Origin: Spinellus fusiger
Taxonomy: Eukaryota > Mucoromycota > Mucoromycetes > Mucorales > Phycomycetaceae
Assembly: GCA_025094145.1 (NCBI GenBank)
Contig: JALLLS010000003.1
Location: 496,001 to 560,000 of the forward strand
Reading direction: 5' to 3'
DNA: 64,000 nt
The notes under the pieces are model-generated. The model did no database searches. It saw only the letters and a program-made list of their open reading frames with translations, and was not told where the DNA came from. The position numbers and the translations under genes were made by a program. Within the stretch, counting starts at the first letter, position 1. Each line of letters starts with the position of its first letter. Below, piece by piece: positions 1 to 12,178 of this stretch.

Positions 1-459
1 ATACATCAAAGAATATCTATACAATTGCAGAAGAGTGTTTAAAGGGTCTCCACCAAATAGCTCCATTCTATCGAGAAGCATAGATATTTGTATTTATATT
101 TATATTATATCATATCGCCATATCGAAAGTGGTTTCCTTCGAGATTCAGATATCTACAGGTAAATCTACATAATCTTTATTTAAGAACTAACATGAATAC
201 ATAATTTTTTTTTGCTCCTTTTCAAATCCATGTCATTTCTAAACAATTGTAGTTCGACTATTTCCTTTTGTATCCCAAGGATCTCCTGGTGTGTATTCTT
301 ACTTATAGCCTCCTATTAAAATAAAATAAAAGAGAGACGACTGTTCTTAAGCAAAATGATGGAAAAAGTAGCCAATCACCCTGCATAAAGCAGAATGGGT
401 GGCTTTGTTTTACAGTGAAAGTTTGATTTTCTTTCTTTCTTTCCAAAAAGTATCTAACC

Positions 460-1283
460 ATGGTGAGGTAAAAAGAAACAACAACAGGAAAAGAAAAAGA
501 GGAGTGACTCATACTCGAGAAAACCCTTTTTGTTTTGTTTTGTTTTATATTAGCTTCCAGTGTGATGGCTGTAGTGATGTTGTAAAGAAGCCCAAGTTGA
601 ATCAACACGGACAGCGATGTCGGGCTACATTTACGTGCATTGATTGTTCAACGACTTTTCAAGGATACGACTACCAATCCCACACGTCTTGTATTAGTGA
701 GGCCGAAAAGTATCAAAAGGCACTCTTCAAAGGAAAAAAGGTAATTGGACAAGAAGAAAGAAAGAGTGAACTCATAGTATGAGTAAGACACTACCTGCCA
801 AGTCCACCAAGGCACCAGTACCTGCACCTGCACCTGCTACCACAGCACCTGTAAAACCAGTGTCGTTGATAGAACAACTCAAGGAAAAGGAAAAGAGTAC
901 CAAGACAGATACCAACAAACGTCCAGCAGAAACAACCACACTACCCACAAAGAAACAAAAGAAAGGCTCAAATGAATGGAGTGCTGCTGAATTAGACAAA
1001 GACATGAACAAAAACTTCGATTTGGCTCTCAAGTCTGTGTTGAAGGAAAAGGTGAGTAGAGAAAGAAAAAAAAGAAAAAAAATTCTCTTTTTGTCTTTGT
1101 CTTATAAATGTATCTTCTTTGAAGGGTCTTTCCTTTGACGAGGCTCGTAAAAAGACATTGGATCTTATTGAATCCCATCCCAAGGCACCTTCTGGTCTGA
1201 AGAAGAAGGATCTGAAGAAGCAGTTTGATAAGGCATTTGAATTGACCTTTGAGAACAGTACCTTTTCATTCAAGAAGGCTTAA
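460..1283 (+). CDS. LYAR-type C2HC zinc-finger nucleolar protein
   Basis: Four exons: 460-467, 554-740, 788-1051 and 1125-1283, giving 205 aa. The 8-nt first exon encodes M-V and two bases of Ser, and joining it restores the family N-terminus MVSFQCDGC. Two Cys/His knuckles follow (CDGC...H...C and CIDCSTTF...H...C) within the first 50 residues, as in LYAR (cell growth-regulating nucleolar protein) and yeast Ycr087c-a. The middle is Pro/Ala/Lys-rich, and a basic C-terminal region (EARKKTLDLIESHPKAP) resembles the conserved LYAR tail. Family members act in the nucleolus in ribosome biogenesis and nucleic-acid binding; that role is inferred by homology. All introns are GT-AG and phases agree across every junction. 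The second intron (741-787) uses the acceptor just after gtaag because the upstream AG would put a stop in frame. Confidence 0.85.
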
Positions 1284-1429
1284 CTGTTGGCAGAGAAGAA
1301 AGAATAAGAAAACACAGTGCTGGTTACTATGGGAAACAGACAGGTCTCTGTGTTTATTTTATAGGGAGAATTGGACCAGAATAGACTATAGACATTTTCA
1401 TTTGCTTGTATGGAAAAAGAACATTTCTC

Positions 1430-1468
<39 letters not shown>

Positions 1469-2021
1469 ATAATAAAAATAAAAATAAAAATAAAGACATT
1501 TCTCCTTTATAAAGTGGGGTAGTGGTGGTGAAAGAGTAACCTACAGTGGGATGTGTAGGGGATTGGAATGTGGGATATCTCGAGGCGGAGATTGTTGTTT
1601 TGAGTACCTGGTTTATATAGGGATAAAATCAATACGTTGTAGGTAACTATGTCTTGTCATCCACCAAGGCTGTCTGCATTACAGAAGAAGAACAAAAAAT
1701 GGAGTATTGGATTATTATTAGAATCCTAAAAAGTTGATAATAAATAATAACAAGAACAAAACTCAAAAGGTAAAGAAACAGAAAATATCAAACTCTTCCT
1801 TCTCCAAAAGAAAAAAAAAGTCGGTGCTTAAAGGGAACTCAATTCTGATAGTGAATATAAAGTCTATTTCTGAGGGGACGGATGATCTTCTCTCAACCTT
1901 CTCTACTATCCATAGTGAGTGTTTATGTTTGTATGAATAGAAAGAAAGAAAATCCCCTCATCCATTCTTCCTGTCTAAATAGACAAGAATAAAGAGAGAG
2001 GAGAAGATAGAGAAGAAGACC
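1284..2021. other. Intergenic spacer with (TA)n and AATAAA-type repeats
   Basis: No supported gene. It contains a TA dinucleotide run at about 1433-1464 followed by an (AAATAA)n tract to about 1494. The latter may double as polyadenylation-type sequence for the upstream gene. A purine-rich stretch (gagagaggagaagatagaga) precedes the next start codon. Confidence 0.5.
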
Positions 2022-3516
2022 ATGGAGAAAGAATATACATTTCCAAACCATGCCAAGTTCAAAACAAACACTTGGAGATCCATTTACTTGGGCACTTCCA
2101 TTGCATTTGGAACAGTCGTTGTACTGCTTGCTCTAAAAAACACCTCCTGGAGTGACTTTCTTAATGCTCATCCTCATCGTGGAGAGATGGGACTAGGACG
2201 CTTTATTATTCGAGGCACTCGTTATATAGAGGGTGATTGTCTATTCTTTACAAGCCATTGATCTTACTCCATCCACTCTCATAGGAAAATCAACACCTTT
2301 TGCCTACGCTTGGAGACAGGTGGAGCCTACCTCCATGGGAAGAGGCACTGCATGGTGTGGTTATGGTGTACATCAGTTGGTTCAATGGGGTATTCTTGCT
2401 CAAGCACAGAGATCAAATGAGCAACAGTGGAGTCCTGCCTATCGATGGTGGAATTGGAGAATGCTGTACCTGAATGCCTTTATGCTTGTATTTAAATTAG
2501 TGCACACGCAATTATTCTACGATGGTCTGGCTATAGATGTTCCTGAAGGCACAGCACAGAGTTCCGTAGTGGCTATTCTGGTGATTGCATTGATACTGGC
2601 TATCCCGACGCAAGTAGAAAAGAAAGAAGAAAAGATAATAACATAATACGATAGACTAGAGTGCTTGTTTCTTATATTTCTATTGCTGATTCTCTAGACG
2701 TGGTATTGCCTTTGGTCTAGGAAGACAATTGAGGTCTCCTTCTTTCCAACAAGTGCTACAATTCATTAGGAAATACCATGGCTATTTAGTGAGCTTTGGT
2801 ACTGTCTATAACTTTCATTACCATCCTGCGGTAAGATCACTGTCTTTATAAAGAGAGGGGGCTATCCAAGAACTGACTCGGTGGCAAATCTAAATACATA
2901 CATGTATGTATCCATAGGAAGGCACCATGGGCCATTATTTTGGATTTATATACCAAGTGATGTTATTATGGCAATCCACCACTTTCTTACACAATGTAAT
3001 TCTCATATTAACAACAACAAAGACACTCGATAGTTTACTAACACAGTTTTCATTTTACAGAGTCATCGTGATAAGGCGTGGATTCTTCTTCTTGAAGTAT
3101 GGGTATTTGTGCATGGTACACTCACTGCACTGTGTCAGCCAGGAGATGTTTGGCAGATATTCTCCTTTGGATTTGCTGCTATTTTCCTTATCCATCAGAT
3201 TTACTGGACACCCCTGGCCACTTCATTCCATCGACTTGCGTTTGCTTACGGCATCTACAGTATGGCTGTGCTTATTGCCTTTTATCAAGACAAGAAGTAT
3301 TTCAGAATTGCTTTTATTCCTGCAGCTGAATTCCTTTCCATGTTCTTTTGTCTTGGGGTGGGCATGACAGTATCTATAGTGACACGATCATCACTTCTAT
3401 CACAAAGAAGTGTACCTGTATTTGTAGGCACCATGTTTATTGTGACAGGAGTAGTGTTGGTAGTGGGCCTAGCGTGTTTATTGGGTGGAAGTCTGCGTGT
3501 TTATAATGACTATTAA
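2022..3516 (+). CDS. Conserved multi-pass membrane protein, family not recognised
   Basis: Five exons: 2022-2232, 2285-2609, 2698-2830, 2918-2995 and 3061-3516, giving 400 aa. I do not recognise the family. At least seven hydrophobic segments are visible, starting at about residue 20 (TSIAFGTVVVLLAL) and ending close to the C-terminus. A conserved-looking loop holds FIRKYHGYLVSFGTVYNFHYHP followed by EGTMGHYFGF, rich in His and aromatic residues, which could be a cofactor or substrate site. Four introns are normal or acceptable, but intron 2 (2610-2697) keeps the frame only with a GC donor (AC|GCAAGT), giving a GC-AG intron. The nearby GT donor leads to an early stop. The start is supported by a Kozak-like context (ccATGg). 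Function unknown; probably a membrane enzyme or transporter. Confidence 0.75.
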
Positions 3517-4231
3517 AACAGAGTGAAGAGTGAGATGGAAGGGGATCTTTTTTTTTTCTTTTTTTTTGTGATTGAGATGTTGATACTTTATTAGAAAGAA
3601 CTATGATTGGCATGGTAGTTAAATAAATGCTTTCTTTTTCTTTTTAACTTATTCCTTCACAAGATGGCTCTAGCACACTTCGCACAGAACCCATTGCCAG
3701 GAAATGGGTATAGTAAGAGTATAAGAAATGAATACTATATTATATTATATTAATAACATAGTCTGAGAATTAAGGCAAAAAGAAAGAAGGAATAAGGAAT
3801 AAATAGGATAAACAGGATAAATATAAGAGAATGGCGTGTAAAGAAAAAGAAAAAGAAACAGGGCGTATAGTTCAGCCCCTGTTTTTGTACTGCTGCTGGT
3901 GGTGGTTAGTGGTCTTTTTCGAATAAGAGAGAGCATAAAGCAAAGGAAAGACTGTAAGGTTAAATATGAGTGGTGTCTCTCTACATCTATTATTACTTAC
4001 AGGTGCTTGTCGGTGAGTCTGTCTTGAATATCAGTCAAAAGAAGAGGTATGAAAGGAGAGGTGAATGAGGAGTGGCTAAAGAAGAGACCAGGTAAAAGAA
4101 AGAGAGAGATGAGGACTAAGTAAGGATGTATAGGTGTATAGGTATATAAGTATATAGGTGTATAAGTATATAAGTGTATAGGTATATAAGGTGTATAAGG
4201 TGTATAAGCAAAGACTGCACAGACTTCTTCT

Positions 4232-5005
4232 TCACAATACAAGACATTTGAGCTTCTTCTTGTTCTTGTCCTTGGGTGGCATTTGTCGATTAATCTGTCG
4301 AACAAGGTCATAGAATACTTCATCCACATTGATCTTGTACCGTGCAGATGTCTCATAGAAGGGTTTTCCACCCCATTGCTGTGACAAACGCATGCCTTGT
4401 TCTCTGGACACCATTCTATCTTCTTCAAGATCACACTTATTTCCTACCAATACCATTGGAACCTATATATGTGTTCCCAATACAATTAGATAAGAAACAG
4501 AAACTACATCCACTCTCTTCACTGCCTACATTGTCTGTGTTCTTGACTCTCTGAATCTGTACCCTCAGCTCCTGCAGCTCTGTCAGGGTAATCATACTTG
4601 CAATGGAAAACACAAGAAGAAATCCCTGACCATTCTTCATGTATAAATCTCGCATGGCGGTAAACTGCTCCGTACCAGCTGTATCGAGAATCTCAAGCAT
4701 GCATTGTTGTCCATCCACCTCCACTTGTTTGCGGTAAGAATCTTCAATCGTAGGATCGTACTTTTCCACAAAGATTGACTGTACGAATTGAACTGTCTAT
4801 CATACAAAATATCAGTGGAAGTGTTTGATGGAGATGTAGAGAGAAAGAGGTCTCTTGTGCTATGGAATCGTCCTAGGCCTAGTGTAGTCCATAGAGAGAA
4901 GAAGACTATGGCAAAAAAAAATACAAACCAACAAGAACAATAACGTACCAAGGCTGATTTTCCAACACCACCCGATCCTAGTACCACTAGTTTGTATTCT
5001 CTCAT
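4232..5005 (-). CDS. Rap1/Rsr1(Bud1)-like Ras-family GTPase
   Basis: Three exons read leftward: 5005-4949, 4796-4530 and 4462-4232, giving 184 aa, the usual Rap1 length. It shows the P-loop GSGGVGKS (residues 10-17), switch [12 protein letters not shown], switch [22 protein letters not shown] and ETSA. It ends in the CAAX box CLVL, predicting geranylgeranylation because the last residue is Leu. A lysine-rich stretch precedes the box. The effector loop matches Rap1 and fungal Rsr1/Bud1 rather than Ras2. In yeasts this GTPase acts at the plasma membrane to choose growth or bud sites through Cdc24/Cdc42; in a filamentous fungus a role in hyphal polarity is likely but inferred. All introns are GT-AG and in phase. 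Confidence 0.93.
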
Positions 5006-6987
5006 CGTCTGTATAGGGACACTCTTTTGATTCTCTCTTATAGATATATGTATATCTGTTAGGTTAGATAAGAGTGGGTTCTCTTTATGAAGGTGTAGTT
5101 TGTAAGAAGAAAAGGCCAAGCTCAAGGAGACAAAGTAGAAGAGAGGATCTTTTATAAGTAGAGATATAAGTAAGGCGCGCTTCATATAAGGAAAAGAGTT
5201 AAAAAAAAAGCACCATCTTTCTTTCTTCTTTATCACAATGGAGACTATAGAAACCACAGCTGCCCATAGTATTATCGCTACTACTACTGCTACTACTACT
5301 ACTGCTGCTGCTGCTGCTACTACTACTACTATTTGTGTCTCTAGGGTTGAGTCAACTACCTTTTTAATAGCTCAGGTTGTGTTTGTACAGGGAAACAAGA
5401 CAGAAATAGCAATAATGGCAGAGAGGTGAGGAAAAGAAGGAAGAAGTGATCACGAAGATATTAGAGTAACAAACACGTTGTAGACCAACAGAAAAAATTA
5501 GGGGGCGCTTCATTTGCACTGGGGAGCAGGAAATAAATGTGTGTGTGTGTGTGAGAGAGAGAGACACACATTTCTTAGTGAGGATGACAAGTGAAGAATG
5601 ATAACTATTCTGTACCTATACTCACAACAGTGCTTGATGATCAACTTTGATGAACAAGAAGGAATCTCAATTGAACAGAAGAATAAACAGTCAATGTGTA
5701 TGCCATAAGACGATACACAGTGAGGTCTATTAGCAAGGGAAATGGATTCGTAAGAAATGAGATGTATATTTTTTTTATATATAAATATAAAGGACAGGTT
5801 CATTGGACTTTTATGGTACTTTCATGGTGTAGTAAGCCATATTTGGTGCTGTACTTTGTGCGAAGAATATCTAATAAATGAAAATAATATGAGTGGAGGA
5901 ATACCGTTTTATAGTACAAACTAGCTTATTAATGAAGGATTGACCTGTGGATTTGCGATAACATGCCACCGTCCTTCTAGTGACAGATATGCCTATGCTT
6001 GGAATGATAGGCTGCATGCACAAGTCCACACTAGTGTATATCAACCAACAGATCCATTATACAACAGTCACAAACACACGAGAGATGTCTTGGTGATAGG
6101 ATCATACGTTAAGGAATGAAAAGAAAAAGAGAACACGATCTGGTGAGAATGGATCTGAGCTAAAGACAGCCGTGTGGTGTGTCTGTAATTATACATATGA
6201 CACATCTGTCTTTGTGAATACAGTTCAGAGTCCAAGGTGTGTTTTTATTCCTCCCATGACCTCCATGGCCCTGATACTGTACTGTAGACTACACTTCTTT
6301 TTCTTCTTCTATTAGGACACTTGGCCATTGCTACTGTAGGAATCCATAGGTTGTTTTCTACTCACAAAGACCATGGCAACTGTGTACCCATCTCATGTTG
6401 CACACAGCATCGTGCTCATGGCAACTCATATATTATTAGACTGAAACTGACTCACCCACAGTATCTGTTTGTCCATAACAGGATAGTAACGGTGTGTCAC
6501 AAAGGATACATCCCTTTGATTTGCACACATTTGAGGTTGAAATACTTGCCCTTTCTTTTTCATGTGTGGATTTGTGTGTAAGTGGGAGTGGAGACGGCGG
6601 GTCGTTCCTTGGCTTGAAAGAATTCAATGCCACCGAGCGGATGATGTGTGACATCATATTTGTTACTAGAAATAGAAATAGAAATCCTTTGACTATCACT
6701 TTCACAGGCAAAGGCTGGTCTTATTTTACGCTTTTCTGCCTGCTTAACCTATTTTACACTTGTCTCTCCTTTCTTTCTTACACTTAACAATCCCCTTCTT
6801 TTTGCCTGTTCTCTCTTCCTAAGCCTGTAATTTAGTGTAGAGAAGCACAGTGGAACAGAAAAGGAAAAGACATACCCACTCTACTCATATAGAAGAAAGA
6901 AAGAAGAGAAACAAACAAACAAACAAACAAACAAACAAACGCCTACTAGTGTGTCTATCCATTTTTCTACTTTTATAGTCTACGAGT
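5006..6987. other. Spacer between Rap1-like gene and SLA1, with simple repeats
   Basis: This probably holds the promoter and 5' UTR of both flanking genes. Simple repeats are a (TAC)/(TGC) trinucleotide tract at 5278-5331, a GT run joined to a GA run at about 5537-5569, and an (AAAC)n run at about 6911-6940. Short open frames at 6321-6581 and 6494-6787 have no recognisable domain and no consistent splice structure, so I do not call a gene. Confidence 0.5.
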
Positions 6988-9900
6988 ATGAAATATATTG
7001 CTATCTGCAGAGCCCTCTATGATTATCAGGCCCAGACAGATGAAGAGATAGATTTTAAAGAAGACGATACTCTGTATATCCTCGAGAACGACGATCCTGA
7101 CTGGTGGAAAGCCCAATTAAAAGCACAAATACTCGATCAAGTGGGTCCAGTAGGCCTTATTCCTGCCAACTATATCAGTGAAGTGTGTTATCTGTGAATG
7201 AAGGGATAAGGATCATGGAAAAGACCACTAACCAACATGGTATGGATATGTGGATGATGGCTAGGCTGAATCCATTGGCACTGTAAGGACAATCTATGCC
7301 TACGAAGCACAGCAAGAAGAAGAACTTTCCTTTGATGAGGAAGAGAAGCTTGTTCTCTATGAAAACAGTGACCCAGATTGGTTTCTTGTAAAGTCAGAAA
7401 AGGGCATCATTGGACTTATACCAAGTAACTATATTGAAATGGTAAAGTATTTTTTATACTAGTAGCTATGACTGATATTGCCAAGGAGGTGGACCACAAA
7501 ACATCCAGTCCTTCTCTACCCACGACACACAATACACGCTTGACTTTGGTAAGAACACTTATCTGTGAAGTATTGGGCTCATAAAGGGAGTGTGTATAGA
7601 GTCCTACTGAGAGGCCACTGACTGTCAATGCCAAGGATGAAGCCCTGTCTTGGTCTGTGAATGAATATGACGTTGAGAAGAAAAAGAAGAAAAAGAGTAA
7701 AGGCAGTTTATTAGTGGGTAATGGAGTCCTCTGCTATGGCAGTGAGACTGACAAGGCCTCTCCTGTCAGACAATTTTCAATTACAGATGTGGGCTATTCT
7801 TCACAGGATGGTAAAAACATCCATATTGAAATGACAGATAATGCAAGAACAGTGTTTGATTTTCAGGCTTCTTCAAAGTCAGAAGCAAAAGCAGTGTTAG
7901 AAAAGATTGAAGAGTCCAAGTCTGCCAATGCCCCTGCCAATGCCAATGCTATTGTTTCTGATTCATCTCAACGATCCACTGTTGATCATACAGAAGAATC
8001 CATGACATATAAGAGTCCTACCATGGCAGTGGCAGCTGAACCTAAACTATCTCCTGTACCTGAACCCTCTCAACCAGATGAACCACTATGTGAACCTCGT
8101 TGGGCCATTGTCCTTTATGATTTTGAAGCTGATGGAGAAGATGAGATTTCTGTTCAAGCAGAACAACAAGTACTAGTAACAGACTATATAAGCAGTGATG
8201 ACTGGTGGTCAATTGAACAACAAGATGGCTCCACGGGGATTGTGCCAAAGACATATATAAAATTCCAAGACGAGTATGAAAAAGAATTGGCACAGGAAGA
8301 CGAATTACGTCAAAAGGAAGAAGAAGCTAAACAAAGAAAACAGAAAGAAGCTGATGCTGTAAAACAAAGGCAGAGGGAAGAAGAACAGAAAGAAATAAAA
8401 AGAAAAAAAGAAGTAGAAAGAAGAAAACAGATGCAAGAAGAATCTAAGCGACAAGCATCACAAGCAGCACAAGCAGCACAAGCAGCACAAGCAGCGGCTA
8501 TGTTTACTTCTGCTTCTAATTCTAATTCAAGCTCTACACCCGAGACAGCTTCTCCTCGACGTAACCAAATTCCTGCTCCTCCTCCACCTGGTAGACATCA
8601 GGGTAGTAATGGACTGCCCTCACATCAAACAGTGGATGCCATTCCACTTCCTATGCATCGATCATTACCAGACCGTCCTAAACATGCAAATGATCCCGGT
8701 AAACCTGATCCCTCCAAGGTGCGTACTTGGACAGATCGTACAGGTGCTTTTAAAGTAGAGGCTCAATACCTCGCCATCCAAAGTGGAAAGATCCGATTGC
8801 ACAAACTGAATGGTGTGAAGATTGATGTGCCTGTTCAGAAGATGTGTGCTGAGGATCTGAAGTTTATTGAGGACGAAACAGGCATGAGATTGTCTGAAGA
8901 TACAAACGATGACATTCCTCTAGCTCAATTGGCGTCAAAGGGTCCTGAGGTGGCTTCTTCCAAAGAGTGGGACTGGCATGCTTACTTTATGAAGGCAAAT
9001 ATTCCTTCTAGTAGTAGTATGCGCTATGCTTCTACTTTCCGAGTACAGCGATTGGGAGAAGAGGACCTTCATAAGCTAACACATCGACAAATGAAAATGC
9101 TCGGTATGAGTGAGAGTCATGTTCAAAGACTTCAGCGATTCATTGAGGATGAGGTCATTGAACCTCCCTCTGATGAAGAAGGGAAAAAGGCACCCACTAA
9201 AAAGGGCAAGAAATCTGTCACTTTTGGTGCTACTAGCTTCATAGAAGAGGAGGATGAAAGTCGTTTCCAAATGACAGATGTTCAAAGGCAGATTGAAGAA
9301 GATGAAAGAATGGCTCGACAATTGCAAGAACAGGAATCTGAAGAACCAAACTCACGTCCAATACATGGTATAGGATTGCAGAGAAGAGGTAATATAACAT
9401 AAGAGCCAATTCTTATAGATGAACTAACCTATACACTCTATGTTATAGGTACGGGCAGACCAACACCAGCCAAAGCAGCACCAAAGGATGTGAATACTGA
9501 TTATTTGGAGAAGATAAAGAGTCAATTAAATGTAAAGCCACTTACACCATCTCCTGCTCCTCCTGCTCCTCCTGCTCTTGTACCAGTACCAGCACCAGCA
9601 CCAACATTAACACCAGCACTATCACCCGTACCAGTAGTAGCATCTCCTTCTGCATCACAATCATCGGTTCAGCAACCTACACATAATGCATCAAAATCAG
9701 TGGGTGGATTTGATGATGATGCATGGACTCCTCAGGCTGCATCTCCTGCACCAGCTGTTTTCTCTACTCTTCCAATGAAGCCTGTCTTCTCTGCACCCTC
9801 ATCTAACTCTCTTTCAATAGCCTCTTCTTCTCTTCAACATAATTTCATCCCTCAGTCCTATGCTTCTAGTCCTATGCAAGCCTCAATATTGCCTCCAGCA

Positions 9901-11052
9901 CCAGCACCTCCACCAGCACCTCCTCTTCCCCTTCCTCCCAGACAACGACCCACTCCACAACTATCACAACAAAATAAAGTAGATCCCAGTCTATTGTCAC
10001 AGTGGTCTAACACCAATACAGTCTCACAGCGCTCTGTTCCTCCTGTTCCTCCTCCAACACAACAGCTAAATCCTATTCAATCTACAGGACAAGCACCATC
10101 TCCTGCTATCCAATTTCAACAACTGCAATCCACACCCGTCCAATCCTTCCTTCCACAGCAATCTGTACAGCCACAAATGACAGGCTTTATTCCTCAGCAA
10201 CAATCTCAACTTCAGGCACTTCAAGGCTATGTTTCCTCTTCTAGTCCTAATATGCAAATGGCACAGCTACAAAATACAGGACTCCATCAACAACAGCAGC
10301 AGCAACAGCAGATGATGTCTCTCCAACAAAACCCTCAAATGACAGGGATTCCGACTCCAATGGCTTCTGTGAGTGTACCTGTCACTTCTATCCTTCCACC
10401 ACCCCTCCGTCCTTCTCCTATGATGAGTCACAGTAGCCTGCAATCAGGACAATCTACTGGATTTGTAGGGACTCGCAGTTGGACAAATGCTAGTAAGTTG
10501 TTAGCATACATTAGAGATAGTAGCTCACGCATTAACACTAATAGCACCCGATAACCCATTCGGCAATACACCTGTTCAGCAGCCACAAGTGACAGGCATA
10601 CAGTCTTTTCCAATGGCTCCTGCAGGCCCTTCTCCACATCAAGTATTTGCCTCCATGACAGGCAATCATGGAAATCAGCAGCCAAGTCATATTATGGCTC
10701 AACAGACTGGATTTAGTCAAATGAATATGAACTCTCGAACAAGTAAGGTGTAGTAGAAAGTGATTCTTCTTGCTAATAGTGAATAGATCCCAATGACAAA
10801 TATTCTGTCTTTAATGCAGTGGATCACTCTACTCCCAGTGTGTTTAATCCTGGGCAATCCACTATGTTAGCTTATCAGACATCCCAGCCCACTGGTTTTG
10901 TACCTATGCAAAATCAAGTCTTTGGACAGAATCCAATTTCATTACAACAACAACAGCAGCAGCAGCAGCAATTACAGCAACAACATCAACAATTACAACA
11001 GCAACAACAGCAACAACAGCAACAGCAACAGTTTTACCCTTCATGGCAATAG
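6988..11052 (+). CDS. SLA1: SLA1-like endocytic actin-cytoskeleton adaptor
   Basis: Seven exons: 6988-7182, 7265-7441, 7486-7548, 7612-9388, 9449-10492, 10545-10742 and 10820-11052, giving 1228 aa with phases agreeing throughout. Domain order is SH3-1 (about 3-65, ALYDYQAQTDEEIDF), SH3-2 (about 69-125), a KKKKKKSKGSL basic block, SH3-3 (about 306-365, ALYDF-like VLYDFEADGEDEIS), a Lys/Glu coiled coil, SHD1 (about 515-570, RTWTDRTGAFKVEA), a SAM-like SHD2 (about 597-665), and a long Pro/Gln-rich tail with LQxTG/QMTGF repeats and a polyGln end. This is the SLA1 architecture. SHD1 binds NPFxD endocytic signals, and the SH3s recruit Las17/WASP and Pan1 partners at cortical actin patches. The LxxQxTG repeats are Prk1/Ark1 phosphorylation sites in yeast. 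The small third exon is the least certain part. Confidence 0.92.
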
Positions 11053-11262
11053 TGTCATCTTAATCTTCTTGGTTCATCTTCCAACTGTCTTTCATTCTCC
11101 ATGTGTATTCTATGTAGAGACAACATAGATCTGTCTTTATCCTTTTCTATATTCACTGTACACTCTATACAGGATGTGCTTTTTGAATAAAAAATATCCT
11201 CATAAATGTTTCTTCATTCAAAAACAGATCACTACTATTTTAGTGTTTGTCTATTTGTCTGT

Positions 11263-12178
11263 CTATGCTTCGATCTCTCCACAGTCAGTAATGACCACCT
11301 TGGCCAAAGGTCTGCCACTCTGAGTACCCAGCTCCTCCAACTTGGTCAACACATCGTTACCCTCAGTGATTTGACCAAAGACGGTGTGGTTGTTGTTTAA
11401 CCAGGAGGTCTCGGCAAAAGTAATGAAGAATTGAGATCCATTGGTGTTCTATACATAAAAATAAATAAAGGTCCATTCTTCCTTTTTCTAGTACTGATTC
11501 TATCTTTTACACTTACAGGTCCAGCATTGGCCATGGACAAAATACCCTTGCCAGTGTGTTTCAAGGTGAAGTTCTCACTAAACAGATCAATCCATACGCG
11601 TTAGATGTTTCTATTCTCACTCTTCAATGTACCCGAATGACATGACACCACTTGTACATCATTCCATCACTTACTCAGGGAACTTCATGCCGTAGATGGA
11701 CTCACCACCACGACCATCACCAAGAGTGAAATCTGATGTACCCACAACCATCAGTTTTTCTTTTTTTTTCTTGACTACATTCTTCTCTCTTATTCACTAG
11801 GGACTTACCACCACCCTGAGCCATGAAACCAGGAATGATACGGTGGCTAAATAAATAAATAAAAAAGTGAATAAGACACCACCTCAAAATGCCGTTGATT
11901 ACAAATACTACACTTACAAGCTGCTGTCCTTGAAGTGAAGAGGCTTTCCAAACTTTCCAATTCCCTTTTCACCAGTGCAGAGGGCTCTGAAGTTCTCGGC
12001 TGTCTTGGGAACTGTTTCATTAAAGAGCTATTTCTCCTATTAGTATCTATAGGCCGTGCTTTTTCTTTTTGTCTTTTTCTTTTTTCGTTTCTTCGTGCTT
12101 TACCTTGAAAGTCATACGACCAGCAGACTTGTTGTTGATAGCAACATCGAAAAAGACTTTTACGTTTTTAGTAGCCAT
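11263..12178 (-). CDS. Cyclophilin A-type peptidyl-prolyl isomerase (divergent-loop form)
   Basis: Six exons read leftward: 12178-12104, 12027-11918, 11846-11809, 11732-11675, 11577-11517 and 11448-11263, giving 175 aa. It has the single cyclophilin domain with the catalytic and cyclosporin-binding motifs [31 protein letters not shown] and [10 protein letters not shown] (Arg, Phe, Gln and Trp positions all present). It catalyses proline cis-trans isomerisation in the cytosol. Compared with CypA it carries an insertion after ALCTGE ([12 protein letters not shown]), which is the divergent loop known from plant and nematode cyclophilins. The two cysteines usually linked to redox control in that subgroup (in ALCTGE and ITDCGE) are present. 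There is no signal peptide. The introns are numerous and short, the smallest exon being 38 nt. Confidence 0.95.

Noticed and set aside
6321..6787. Overlapping plus-strand frames upstream of SLA1
   Set aside because: No recognisable domain, no consistent splice sites and ordinary spacer composition; likely leader or spacer.
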